Shown here: positions 1 through 8,995 of the stretch, piece after piece | How positions within the stretch are numbered: the first letter of the stretch is position 1 | Layout: each line of letters opens with the position of its first letter | From: Opitutales bacterium | GTDB lineage: Bacteria; Verrucomicrobiota; Verrucomicrobiia; Opitutales; Opitutaceae | Direction: 5' to 3' | DNA length: 11,234 nucleotides | Assembly: GCA_021772595.1 (NCBI GenBank) | Contig: JAJFLS010000019.1 | Span: 1-11,234 of the forward strand | The notes under the pieces: model-generated | What the model was told of the DNA's origin: nothing | The model's input: only the letters and a program-made list of their open reading frames with translations | The model's database searches: none | Translations under genes and position numbers: made by a program

Positions 1-716
1 AGCGTGGCGAAGAGCTTGTCTTCGGCGAGCGCGTCGGAGTCGGTGAGTTTGTTGAGCAGGGAGGATTTTCCGGAATTGGTGTAGCCGACGATCGCCACGG
101 TTGGGATGGGCTTGCGGGTTCGTTGAGCTCGCTGCACGAGACGACGCTTGATGACCTCCTTGAGCTCTTTCTTAACGTTGGTGATGCGGTCGTTGATCAT
201 CCGTCGGTCGGCCTCGAGTTGGGTTTCGCCTTGTCCCCGGGCCCCGGTGCCGCCACCGCGCTGACGGCTCAAGTGAGTCCAAGCTCGGGTGAGCCGAGGA
301 AGCGAGTACTCCATGCGGGCGAGCGAAACTTGGAGGACGGCCTCTTTGGTTTGGGCGCGTTCGGAGAAGATGTCGATGATGACTTCCTGGCGGTCGATGA
401 CGCAGATTTTGGATTCGCGTTCCCAATTGCGTTGCTGGGCGGGGGAGAGCTCTTCGTCGAAAATGATGACGTCGATGTTCTGCTCGCGAATGATGTCGAG
501 GATTTCGGCCAGCTTGCCTTTGCCGACGAGAAAGGCGGGGCTAGGCTTTCGCAGTTTCACGATCATCCGGTCCGCGATCGGGATATCGAGATTCTCTGTT
601 AGTTCGGTGAGCTCGTCGAGGAGCGACTCCGATTCGAAATTCGTCATCTTCGGATGCTGAACGCCGATGAGCAGAGCGTTTTGAACTTTCCTTCTATTTT
701 CTTCTAGGTCGAACAT
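1..716 (-). CDS. hflX: GTPase HflX, N-terminal 238 residues (3' end cut by the window edge)
   Basis: HflX is a ribosome-associated GTPase that splits stalled or hibernating 70S ribosomes, acting in the cytoplasm. The minus-strand frame reads MFDLEENRRK and continues without a stop to base 1. The N-terminal HflX domain is clear: FLVGKGKLAEI (about residues 62-72), DRQEVIIDIFSERAQT (108-123) and the glycine-rich linker RGGGTGARGQGETQLEADRR (153-172). A helical stretch follows, then the G1 P-loop GYTNSGKSS (211-219). The sequence ends at LFATL, just where switch I begins, so the G3 and G4 motifs and the C-terminal domain lie outside the window. The ATG at 714-716 is the first possible ATG, because an in-frame stop (723-725) lies three codons upstream. 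I see no Shine-Dalgarno sequence before it. The gene is divergent from the membrane protein gene to its right. Confidence 0.95.
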   Translation of the reverse strand, partial: MFDLEENRRKVQNALLIGVQHPKMTNFESESLLDELTELTENLDIPIADRMIVKLRKPSPAFLVGKGKLAEILDIIREQNIDVIIFDEELSPAQQRNWERESKICVIDRQEVIIDIFSERAQTKEAVLQVSLARMEYSLPRLTRAWTHLSRQRGGGTGARGQGETQLEADRRMINDRITNVKKELKEVIKRRLVQRAQRTRKPIPTVAIVGYTNSGKSSLLNKLTDSDALAEDKLFAT

Positions 717-728
717 GCGAGATCAGCT

Positions 729-2999
729 GTGAAAACCGCCTTGGAAATGGCGGGGCGATGGCGTTTCCTAGGATTGAATTTAGCCTGGTCCGCCGAATTG
801 TTGGCATACACAATCCTTGTGTTGATAGATGGCAAACGGATTCCGCTAGTTCCCGTCATAGAGAGATTTCGTTCTTGGATGCGTTTTGAATTGCGGTTCA
901 GATTGGGAGATCGTTTTCGCGAAAGTATGAAATGTCCAAAAGAGCAGGGGGGGAAAATCGTTGTGGGGATAACGGCTCTTTGGGTGATCGCGGCGATTCT
1001 CCATGTGACTCAAGGCATTTGGCTATCTGGCTGGAGCGATTATCTTGGAGATGGTGTCGATGGGCGGCTGAACAATTTGCAGCTGGAACACGGGTACCAA
1101 AGTTTGTTGGGGAACTACGCTTTCGTGTCGCCTGGGCAGTTTGCTCCCGTCGAAGGTACGATTGCGTTTAGCGACATGCATTTGGGGACTTTGCCGCTCT
1201 ACATTATCGGGCGATTTATTGGGCTGTCTGTGGAAGGGGCGTTTCAATTTTGGACGGTGGGAGTAGCGGCGCTGAATAGCTTGGCGATGTTGCTGCTGAT
1301 TCGGGCGTTGCGCGCGCCTTGGCCGCTTGTCGGGCCGCTCGTTTTATTGGGATCGGCTCCTGCTAGTTTGGTGGCGTTTGCGGGCGCGCATATTCAAGTG
1401 TTGCCGTTTTTCGCGTTTCCGTTGGCAGTGATGCAACTTGCGCGATTCATCCAGGATTGGAAGCTGTGCCGCTTGTTTTACGCGATAGGGTTTTGGGCGC
1501 TGCTACACTTGTGTTCGCCATACCTAGGATTCTTCGGAACGGTATCCATAAGCTTGATAATCGGCGTCGGACTCGTCGTATTTCGAAATGAAGTTGCGGC
1601 GAACGCGCGTTGGTCATGGGCGACCTTAAAAGGCGGTTGGAGTGGAATCTTGTTTGCCTCGGGAATGGGATTGGCGATGGGGTGGATGTACTGGATTTAC
1701 CTTTTTCAAATTCAGGAGAACGGAGCTCGTTCTTGGGAGGAGGCTGTTATGCTGGCTCCGCATTGGAAGCAGTGGGGCATGGCTCCTGGGGGGCATTGGC
1801 TCTATGGCGATTTGTTCTCTTGGGGAGTATCGGTCAATCCCTCAGAGCATTCATTGTTTACGGGATTGACGCCCTGGCTGGCGGTGCTTGCGAGTCTCGT
1901 TTTGGTGATCTGCTATAGATCGGAGAATCGGATACGTTGGCTGTCTTGCTGCACGTTCGCGGCAATCGGTTCTATCTTGTTCTTTACTCGTTGGGATAAT
2001 GATGGAGCTGGAATTTTTCTTTGGCTCGCGAGGCATTTTGATGGGTTGACGGCGTTTCGCGCGAGCTCTCGAAGCATAGTCATTATTCATGTTCTGCAGG
2101 CGTTAACTTTGTGTGGGTTGCTTTCGTTCCTGTATCAAAGGAATCGTTCTCGGACTGTCCGGTGGCCGGTCTTGGCGATTGCAATCTTCGCGGCCTTTGA
2201 AGGATTGAGTTTCAAGCAGCGATCTACCTCTAAGGAATTAGTAAGCGCCCGACGGGATGGAGTAGCTGAGGAGTGGATTCGAAAAGGCGGACACCCTCTT
2301 TTGGTTTTCGCTCCGGGAGCTTACAACCAATCTCCACAAGCGGCGCATTTGGATGCGTGGGCTGCAGCGATGAAGCTAGGGCTAAAAACCGTGAATGGTT
2401 ACAGCGGATCCTATCCGCAGCTACACACCCTTTTTCTGGCGGATCCTAGTACGGAAAAAGCGAAAATCCTGGTGGGCGCATTGGAATTGAAAAAGGAAGA
2501 ATATTCACTGGTTACTTTTTGGGGGCAACATGAGGCCCAGCTTGGCATCCAGAAATACGATACGCAGCCCGTGCGCTATTTGAAGGGGTTTGATATTCAG
2601 CCTTTGTCGTGGGAGCTTTCTTTTCCGATTGAAACTCATTCGGTGGACGATGTGGTGATGCACCAATTTGCTCCTATCATGTCCGCCAGATTTCCGATAC
2701 CGGAAGGTGTCGGCAGCGTTGAAATACTCGTAGCTCTTCGGCGCGGCGCTTATGGTCCTTCGAGCAATTCTGATGGGGTTGGGATCGAATGGTCATTGGA
2801 TTCTGGCGACGGAATTAGCGTCGTGTTGAAATCGATGCACTTTAATCCGAGGGACAATCCGGAGCATCGGGGATTGTTTCCCCTGTCTTTTGAATTACCT
2901 CAAATTGCTCGAGGGGAATTGAGATTAGACGTCGACGGCGGCCCCAAAGCTGATACTGCCTGGGACTGGTTTTTGATCGGGCAGTTAAAGGTGAAGTGA
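729..2999 (+). CDS. Large polytopic membrane protein, GT-C / YfhO-like, function unknown
   Basis: This is an integral membrane protein of up to 756 residues that I cannot name. Hydrophobic segments are visible from about residue 76 (IVVGITALWVIAAIL) onward and recur to about 490. After them comes a soluble, probably extracytoplasmic, C-terminal region of about 260 residues. The first long loop carries acidic residues in SDYLGDGVDGRLNNLQLEHG (102-121) and then FSDMHLGTLPLY (147-158). FRASSRS (443-449) and VNGYSGSYP (555-563) follow further on. This layout resembles GT-C-fold glycosyltransferases and YfhO-like proteins, which use lipid-linked sugar donors. The assignment is an inference from shape and motif style only. 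The longest frame starts at GTG 729, 12 bp from the hflX start. Alternative starts are ATG 747, 879 and 927. I find 927 (690 aa) attractive because it sits just before the first strong membrane segment and leaves room for divergent promoters. No start has a convincing Shine-Dalgarno sequence. Confidence 0.82.
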   Translation: MKTALEMAGRWRFLGLNLAWSAELLAYTILVLIDGKRIPLVPVIERFRSWMRFELRFRLGDRFRESMKCPKEQGGKIVVGITALWVIAAILHVTQGIWLSGWSDYLGDGVDGRLNNLQLEHGYQSLLGNYAFVSPGQFAPVEGTIAFSDMHLGTLPLYIIGRFIGLSVEGAFQFWTVGVAALNSLAMLLLIRALRAPWPLVGPLVLLGSAPASLVAFAGAHIQVLPFFAFPLAVMQLARFIQDWKLCRLFYAIGFWALLHLCSPYLGFFGTVSISLIIGVGLVVFRNEVAANARWSWATLKGGWSGILFASGMGLAMGWMYWIYLFQIQENGARSWEEAVMLAPHWKQWGMAPGGHWLYGDLFSWGVSVNPSEHSLFTGLTPWLAVLASLVLVICYRSENRIRWLSCCTFAAIGSILFFTRWDNDGAGIFLWLARHFDGLTAFRASSRSIVIIHVLQALTLCGLLSFLYQRNRSRTVRWPVLAIAIFAAFEGLSFKQRSTSKELVSARRDGVAEEWIRKGGHPLLVFAPGAYNQSPQAAHLDAWAAAMKLGLKTVNGYSGSYPQLHTLFLADPSTEKAKILVGALELKKEEYSLVTFWGQHEAQLGIQKYDTQPVRYLKGFDIQPLSWELSFPIETHSVDDVVMHQFAPIMSARFPIPEGVGSVEILVALRRGAYGPSSNSDGVGIEWSLDSGDGISVVLKSMHFNPRDNPEHRGLFPLSFELPQIARGELRLDVDGGPKADTAWDWFLIGQLKVK
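808..822. repeat. Perfect 6-bp inverted repeat ACACAA-TCC-TTGTGT, possible operator
   Basis: The two 6-bp arms are exact reverse complements separated by 3 bases. The site lies inside the first 200 bases of the membrane protein frame, or in the shared hflX/membrane protein upstream region if that protein starts at 927. A TTGGCA (801-806) sits directly before it. A 15-bp dyad of this size could be a regulator half-site pair, but a short perfect dyad can also occur by chance within 11 kb. No regulator is encoded nearby. Confidence 0.25.
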
Positions 3000-3000
3000 A

Positions 3001-3037
3001 ACAAGAAAAAGCCCTGCTCTCCGGAGGAAAGCAGGGT
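3001..3037 (-). terminator. Rho-independent terminator of ppdK, in the convergent gap
   Basis: CCCTGCT (3012-3018) and AGCAGGG (3030-3036) are exact reverse complements, and CTCC/GGAG in the loop can extend the pairing. Read on the minus strand, the hairpin is followed at once by CTTTTTCTTGTTT, a good U-tract for ppdK transcripts that end at 3073. On the plus strand the hairpin is followed by TTGAAATGAG, a poor tract. It may therefore stop the membrane protein transcript only weakly. The whole convergent gap is 73 bp. Confidence 0.85.
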
Positions 3038-3072
3038 TGAAATGAGTGGGAATCGACTTCTATTCCGTGGGT

Positions 3073-5832
<2,760 letters not shown>

Positions 5833-5901
5833 CCTTAATTTGCTAATTTGGATTTGCGATGTGTTGGGAGAGTCGGAGATTAGGTCCGATTTCCCAAGGA
5901 A

Positions 5902-5936
5902 AGGGTCCCTCATAAGAACGGATGCCCTCCTGTCAA
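5902..5936 (-). promoter_or_regulatory. Sigma-70-type promoter for ppdK
   Basis: On the minus strand a perfect TTGACA box (5931-5936) is followed by a 16-base spacer and TATGAG (5909-5914), which matches TATAAT at four of six positions. Transcription would begin near 5902, giving a leader of about 70 bases before ATG 5832. The -10 box contains the alternative ATG at 5911-5913. Against this reading, GGAGGG (5925-5930) inside the spacer could serve as a Shine-Dalgarno sequence for that ATG, though at a long distance of 11-12 bases. Confidence 0.6.
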
Positions 5937-5995
5937 CGGGATTGATGAGAATCGGGGGAATATGGGCTTGCGCGGAGGATTTCCCATGATTCGAG

Positions 5996-6011
5996 CGTCA
6001 GCGAGCTGACG
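5996..6011. repeat. Small hairpin CGTCAG-CGAG-CTGACG upstream of tatC
   Basis: The 6-bp arms are exact reverse complements around a CGAG tetraloop. They are enclosed by a wider inverted pair, TTGCGC (5968-5973) and GCGCAA (6023-6028). The structure lies in the 170-bp region between the ppdK promoter and the tatC start. There is no T-tract after it on either side, so it is not an intrinsic terminator. It may be a leader structure of tatC or chance. I see no convincing tatC promoter: TTGCCC (6036-6041) with CATGAA 17 bases later is weak. Confidence 0.35.
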
Positions 6012-6083
6012 ATGGAGGCGGGGCGCAAATAGAGATTGCCCGAAACGGATCACTTGTTCATGAAACTGCTTTTGGAATTCTGA

Positions 6084-6917
6084 ATGAGCGAAATCGAGCC
6101 ATATCACGACGACGACGAACCGCAATGGGCCAGCGACCCCAAGCAGATGGGTTTCCTGGACCATCTGGAGGAGTTGCGCTGGACGCTACTCAAACCGCTG
6201 ATCCTCTTCTTTGCTGGATTCATTACGGCGATGGTTCGAATCGTCGACGTGAAAGACTTTTTGGTCGGGCCGCTTTATGCAGTCTACGAGAGCCGACCCG
6301 AAGCAGAGAAAGATTTGGTGCTCGGCGGATTGGTTTCTTACGATGTGACAGGCGTATTCATCGCGATGCTGATGATGGGTCTGATTAGCGGTCTGATAGT
6401 AGCGTCTCCAGTATTTATATACTACATAGGGAAATTTCTCGCTCCGGCGCTGACTAAGCGCGAGCGCCGGATCCTGGTGCCCGGATCGTTTGCGGTGCTC
6501 TTTCTGTTTTTGGCGGGGGCGGCTTTTGGCTACTACTTTCTTTTGCCAAGAACGATCGAGGCGGTGCTCTGGGTCAATGATCTGCTAGGTCTGATTCAGC
6601 TGTGGTCGGTAAGCAGTTATTTGGGCTACCTGTCCTTCACTATCTTGGGGCTTGGAATAGCGTTTCAGATGCCGCTCCTTATTGTTATTCTGGTAACGGT
6701 GGGAATCGTCACTCCGGCTCAGTTGAGGAAGTACCGACGGTATTTCATATTAGGGATCATCGTTTTGGCGGCGATTCTTACGCCTCCGGAACCGATTACT
6801 CAGATCGCGTTAGCGGGACCGCTTTTGATACTGTACGAGATTTCGATTATCGTATCGATCTTCTTGAAGAAGAAGCACGACGCTAAGGTAGAAGCGGAGT
6901 GGGCGGACGACGACTAG
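6084..6917 (+). CDS. tatC: Twin-arginine translocase subunit TatC
   Basis: TatC is the multi-spanning inner-membrane receptor of the Tat pathway. It binds twin-arginine signal peptides and recruits TatA-type subunits to export folded proteins. The 277-residue product has the family's diagnostic N-terminus MGFLDHLEELRW (22-33). FLAPALTKRERR (118-129) follows in the second cytoplasmic region, then AFQMPLLIVIL (193-203), KYRRYF (216-221) and LTPPEPITQIALAGP (232-246). Six membrane segments can be placed at roughly 35-51, 88-115, 132-155, 178-208, 218-233 and 238-261, and the charged tail is cytoplasmic. Two usual acidic positions differ: Gln195 stands where E. coli has Glu170, and Glu236 where E. 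coli has Asp in TPPD. Both are conservative and I take the protein as functional. The start ATG 6084 has only a weak GGA (6074-6076) before it. No tatA or tatB gene is in the window. The gene converges with fucU across 37 bp. Confidence 0.96.
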   Translation: MSEIEPYHDDDEPQWASDPKQMGFLDHLEELRWTLLKPLILFFAGFITAMVRIVDVKDFLVGPLYAVYESRPEAEKDLVLGGLVSYDVTGVFIAMLMMGLISGLIVASPVFIYYIGKFLAPALTKRERRILVPGSFAVLFLFLAGAAFGYYFLLPRTIEAVLWVNDLLGLIQLWSVSSYLGYLSFTILGLGIAFQMPLLIVILVTVGIVTPAQLRKYRRYFILGIIVLAAILTPPEPITQIALAGPLLILYEISIIVSIFLKKKHDAKVEAEWADDD

Positions 6918-6954
6918 GCCTGCGTTTCGATGCCTCGGGGCTCGCGGATTTGGC

Positions 6955-7386
6955 TCAACAAGGAGTGACGCCTTTTTTCAGGATGAGATTGCCGTATTTG
7001 GCGGTCTCGCCGGTCATGACGACTGCGAAGGCGCTTTTCGCGCGTTCGTAGAAATTGAATCGATCGAGGCGATCGGGAGTTCCCGTATCGGGCCAGGTCT
7101 TGCGAATCGCATCGAGGTAGCCTTCCTCGACAGAAGGGTCTAGAGCGTCTCCTTCGACAGCGGCCATCATGACGAGCGGATTGTCCACATATTGGTCGAG
7201 GATCAACAGGGGAGCGATGCATCCGAGCAAAGACGCGATCTTAAGTCCGTCGGCGCGCAAGACGTTTCGATTGAAGCTCTCTCCCGGGAAGTGGGCATCG
7301 GCCAAAACGATTTCGTCACCATGCCCCATTCGATAAAGAGCGTTGAGTAGTTCAGGGCTTAATACAGGGGATATTCCGATTAGCAT
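6955..7386 (-). CDS. fucU: L-fucose mutarotase (FucU/RbsD family)
   Basis: FucU interconverts the alpha and beta anomers of L-fucose (and of other pyranoses) and feeds the fucose-degrading isomerase. It is a small cytoplasmic enzyme that acts as a multimer. The 143-residue product matches the family's usual length of about 140. It opens with MLIGISPVLSPELLNALYRM, then GHGDEIVLADAHFPG (21-35) with the conserved His22 and Asp24. RADGL (44-48), NFYERAKSAFAV (111-122) and GETAKYGNLILKKGV (126-140) follow. FucU rather than RbsD is favoured by the length and the FYERA/KYGNLILKKGV C-terminus, but the substrate could be another sugar. ATG 7384-7386 is the start, and no Shine-Dalgarno sequence is visible. 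The gene stands alone, with no fucose isomerase, kinase, permease or regulator beside it. Its upstream region contains the REP-like cluster. Confidence 0.9.
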   Translation of the reverse strand: MLIGISPVLSPELLNALYRMGHGDEIVLADAHFPGESFNRNVLRADGLKIASLLGCIAPLLILDQYVDNPLVMMAAVEGDALDPSVEEGYLDAIRKTWPDTGTPDRLDRFNFYERAKSAFAVVMTGETAKYGNLILKKGVTPC

Positions 7387-7484
7387 AGGAATCGTCTTGT
7401 TTGGAATCAGGAGAACCGCGAAAGGGGAAACGAATGGATAACGGTGGATCGACGATTAATGGTGAGCAAGCCGATTCGGAGTTT

Positions 7485-7508
7485 GTAGGAGCCTGCTTTC
7501 AGGCGATT
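7485..7508 (+). repeat. REP-like element R1 (GTAGGAGCC head, GCCTG/CAGGC hairpin)
   Basis: The element reads GTAGGA, then GCCTG (7491-7495), a CTTT loop, CAGGC (7500-7504) and a GATT tail. The 5-bp stem is perfect. The head GTAGGAGC and the CGAT tail match elements R2 and R3 downstream, while the stem sequence differs. It is therefore a second sequence class with the same architecture. Bases 7387-7484, between it and fucU, hold nothing else that I recognise. Confidence 0.65.
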
Positions 7509-7560
7509 GTCTCGTCCGAGAGAGTCTCTAAGAATTTGAAATTTGTGCGGGGATCTAATC

Positions 7561-7585
7561 GTAGGAGCGGGTTTATCCCGCGATA
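7561..7585 (+). repeat. REP-like element R2, left arm of an inverted pair
   Basis: The element starts GTAGGAGCGGGTTTA and ends CCCGCGATA, with an internal hairpin GCGGG/CCCGC around TTTAT. It is the reverse complement of R3 (7616-7640) at 24 of 25 positions, the single difference lying in the loop. Sequences of this form (a GTAG-type head followed by a GC-rich palindrome) are typical of REP elements mobilised by RAYT-type IS200/IS605-related transposases. No such gene is in the window. Confidence 0.8.
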
Positions 7586-7615
7586 TTTTCCTTTCTCTCG
7601 TTCGTCGATCTGCTC

Positions 7616-7640
7616 TATCGCGGGGTAAACCCGCTCCTAC
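7616..7640 (-). repeat. REP-like element R3, right arm of the inverted pair
   Basis: Read on the minus strand it begins GTAGGAGCGGGTTTA and ends CCCGCGATA, nearly identical to R2, with a 30-base spacer (7586-7615) between the two. The pair forms a BIME-like unit that could fold either as two small hairpins or as one long 25-bp hairpin. Confidence 0.8.
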
Positions 7641-7650
7641 ATTGAACGGA

Positions 7651-7680
7651 TGCGGCGGAGCGGGACGCTCTCGCCCTACC
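7651..7680 (-). repeat. REP-like element R4, two bases after the plsC stop
   Basis: On the minus strand it reads GTAGGGCGAGAGCG followed by a TCC loop and CGCTCCGCC. GGCG plus GAGCG pair with CGCTC plus CGCC, a 9-bp stem with a one-base bulge. It shares the GTAGG head of R1-R3 but has its own stem sequence. It begins two bases after the plsC stop codon, so it lies in the 3' untranslated end of the operon mRNA. It lacks a T-tract and is better read as an mRNA 3'-end stabiliser or mobile repeat than as a terminator. Confidence 0.6.
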
Positions 7681-7682
7681 TT

Positions 7683-8330
7683 TTAAAGGGCTGTTACTCT
7701 AGGGCGTTTTATTTGGCTGATCGCGGCCATGATGTTGTCGGCTATCTGCTGGTAGCGTTCTTTGCCGACAGACTTTCCGGGATCGTAATCGGTTGGAAGG
7801 AGCGGCTCTCCGTAGGCGATGTGGATCGAGATATCGAGGTTGGGGAGCATGGAGTCTTTGGAGAGGGCTTTGTGGGCGTTGAAGATCCGGCAGGGGATTA
7901 TGGATGCTTGCGACTTCGCGGCGATGAGGCCGATGCCGGGTTTGGCGGTTTGAAGCGTGCCGTCAGGACTGCGGGTACCTTCGGGGAATAGGGTGAGCAC
8001 GGCTCCATTCTTGAGCGCCTTCAAGGTGCTTTTCATCGCGCTGATGTCAGACTCTCCATCGCGGTCGATCGGGATTGCTCCGACGGCGGTCATCCAGGCG
8101 CCGCCGACTCCGGGTTTCCAAAGAGTTTTGCGCGCGAAGTAGGTGACGACTCTGAGGATGTTGCAGCCAAGAAGCGGAGGGTCGAGGTGGCTGCTGTGGT
8201 TAGACGCGAGAATTATCGGGCCGCTAGAGGGGATATTGCGCAGGCCCTCGATTTCGCCTTTTAGAATCGTCTGGTATAAGCTGCGAATGATCCAGAAACT
8301 GAACCAGTATATCTTCTTGTCGAACTTCAT
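7683..8330 (-). CDS. plsC: 1-acyl-sn-glycerol-3-phosphate acyltransferase (PlsC family)
   Basis: PlsC-type enzymes transfer a fatty acyl chain to lysophosphatidic acid to make phosphatidic acid at the cytoplasmic membrane face. The 215-residue protein has the HX4D catalytic motif in NHSSHLDPPLL (44-54; His45, Asp50). It also has the substrate-binding motif FPEGTRSPDGTL (115-126), KPGIGLIA (130-137) and a later IIPC (144-147). A short hydrophobic N-terminal stretch (about 8-22) could lie at the membrane. The length is normal for the compact bacterial form. The start codon overlaps the stop of cmk by four bases (ATGA, 8327-8330), and there is no separate Shine-Dalgarno sequence, so translation is probably coupled. 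It is the last gene of the operon. The exact acyl acceptor cannot be fixed from sequence alone, since other lysophospholipid acyltransferases share these motifs. Confidence 0.93.
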   Translation of the reverse strand: MKFDKKIYWFSFWIIRSLYQTILKGEIEGLRNIPSSGPIILASNHSSHLDPPLLGCNILRVVTYFARKTLWKPGVGGAWMTAVGAIPIDRDGESDISAMKSTLKALKNGAVLTLFPEGTRSPDGTLQTAKPGIGLIAAKSQASIIPCRIFNAHKALSKDSMLPNLDISIHIAYGEPLLPTDYDPGKSVGKERYQQIADNIMAAISQIKRPRVTAL

Positions 8331-8995
8331 GCAAAGCGGAGCGGCTCGACGATTTTGGACACGTTTTCGATCACTTCTTCGAGACTCAATTCGGATGTAT
8401 CCAGAAAGATGGCTCCATCCGGATACTGCAGAGGGGCGGCCTTGCGGGTTGAATCGATTCGGTCCCGTTTCTCGATGCTATCGGTTATGCCTTCCTTGGC
8501 TCGTCGCATGGCACGCTTTTCGGGATCGGCATGAAGAAAGAGGCGAAGGTTCGCGTCAGGAAAAATGACTGAGCCGATGTCGCGGCCTTCCATGACGAGT
8601 CCATTGAATCCGTTGTCGCGAGCGACTTGGACTTGTGAGCGTTGGTAGTCGAGCAGGAAGGCGCGGAGTTCGGGAAGCGCGGCGTAGTGGGAAACGTTGT
8701 CGTTCACTTTCTGGCTTCGTATCGATTCATCGGGTACCCAGCCATTGATCGTTATCGATGCGTTGTTGCCGGAAATAGCGGTGTCGAGCTGGAGCGATTG
8801 GAGGCCTGCTACGAGAGCGTAATCGGTAGTCGGAGCGATGCCGGCTTCGAGAAGTTTGAGAGTTGTGGCACGGTAGAAGGAGCCGGTGTCCACGTGCATG
8901 AGATGAAAGCGTTCGCTCAAGCCGCGCGAGGTGGAGGATTTTCCGGCGGCGGCTCCGCCATCGATGGCGATGATTAGGAATTTGGGTTGGGTCAT
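8327..8995 (-). CDS. cmk: (d)CMP kinase (cytidylate kinase)
   Basis: Cmk phosphorylates CMP and dCMP with ATP in the cytoplasm, recycling the nucleotides released by RNA turnover and phospholipid synthesis. The 222-residue product starts with a P-loop in IDGGAAAGKSS (11-21). MHVDTGSFYR (33-42) follows, where the family usually has VDTGxxYR. EGRDIGSVIFPDA (136-148) and the lid region RDRIDSTRKAAPLQYPDGAI (177-196), ending FLDTS, come next. Residues 64-100 correspond to the CMP-binding insertion typical of bacterial Cmk. The length matches the family (about 220-230). Its ATG overlaps the aroA stop as ATGA (8992-8995), and its own stop overlaps plsC. Coupling of aroA, cmk and a downstream gene is common in bacteria; rpsA, the frequent partner of cmk, does not follow here. 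Confidence 0.96.
   Translation of the reverse strand: MTQPKFLIIAIDGGAAAGKSSTSRGLSERFHLMHVDTGSFYRATTLKLLEAGIAPTTDYALVAGLQSLQLDTAISGNNASITINGWVPDESIRSQKVNDNVSHYAALPELRAFLLDYQRSQVQVARDNGFNGLVMEGRDIGSVIFPDANLRLFLHADPEKRAMRRAKEGITDSIEKRDRIDSTRKAAPLQYPDGAIFLDTSELSLEEVIENVSKIVEPLRFA

Noticed and set aside
5837..5913. ppdK N-terminus MRDPFLGKSDLISD as true coding sequence
   Set aside because: The ATG is inside a likely -10 box and the residues look like translated leader. It is kept only as an alternative because of GGAGGG at 5925-5930.
6918..6954. A terminator between the convergent tatC and fucU genes
   Set aside because: The 37-bp gap shows no stable hairpin followed by a T-tract on either strand.
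7401..7628. A 75-codon plus-strand frame in the fucU-plsC gap
   Set aside because: It runs through the REP-like elements R1, R2 and part of R3, has no motif and no Shine-Dalgarno sequence. Open frames across REP arrays are usually accidental.
7485..7680. CRISPR array as an explanation of the repeats
   Set aside because: There are only four units, in both orientations, of different sequence and spacing, with internal palindromes and no cas genes.
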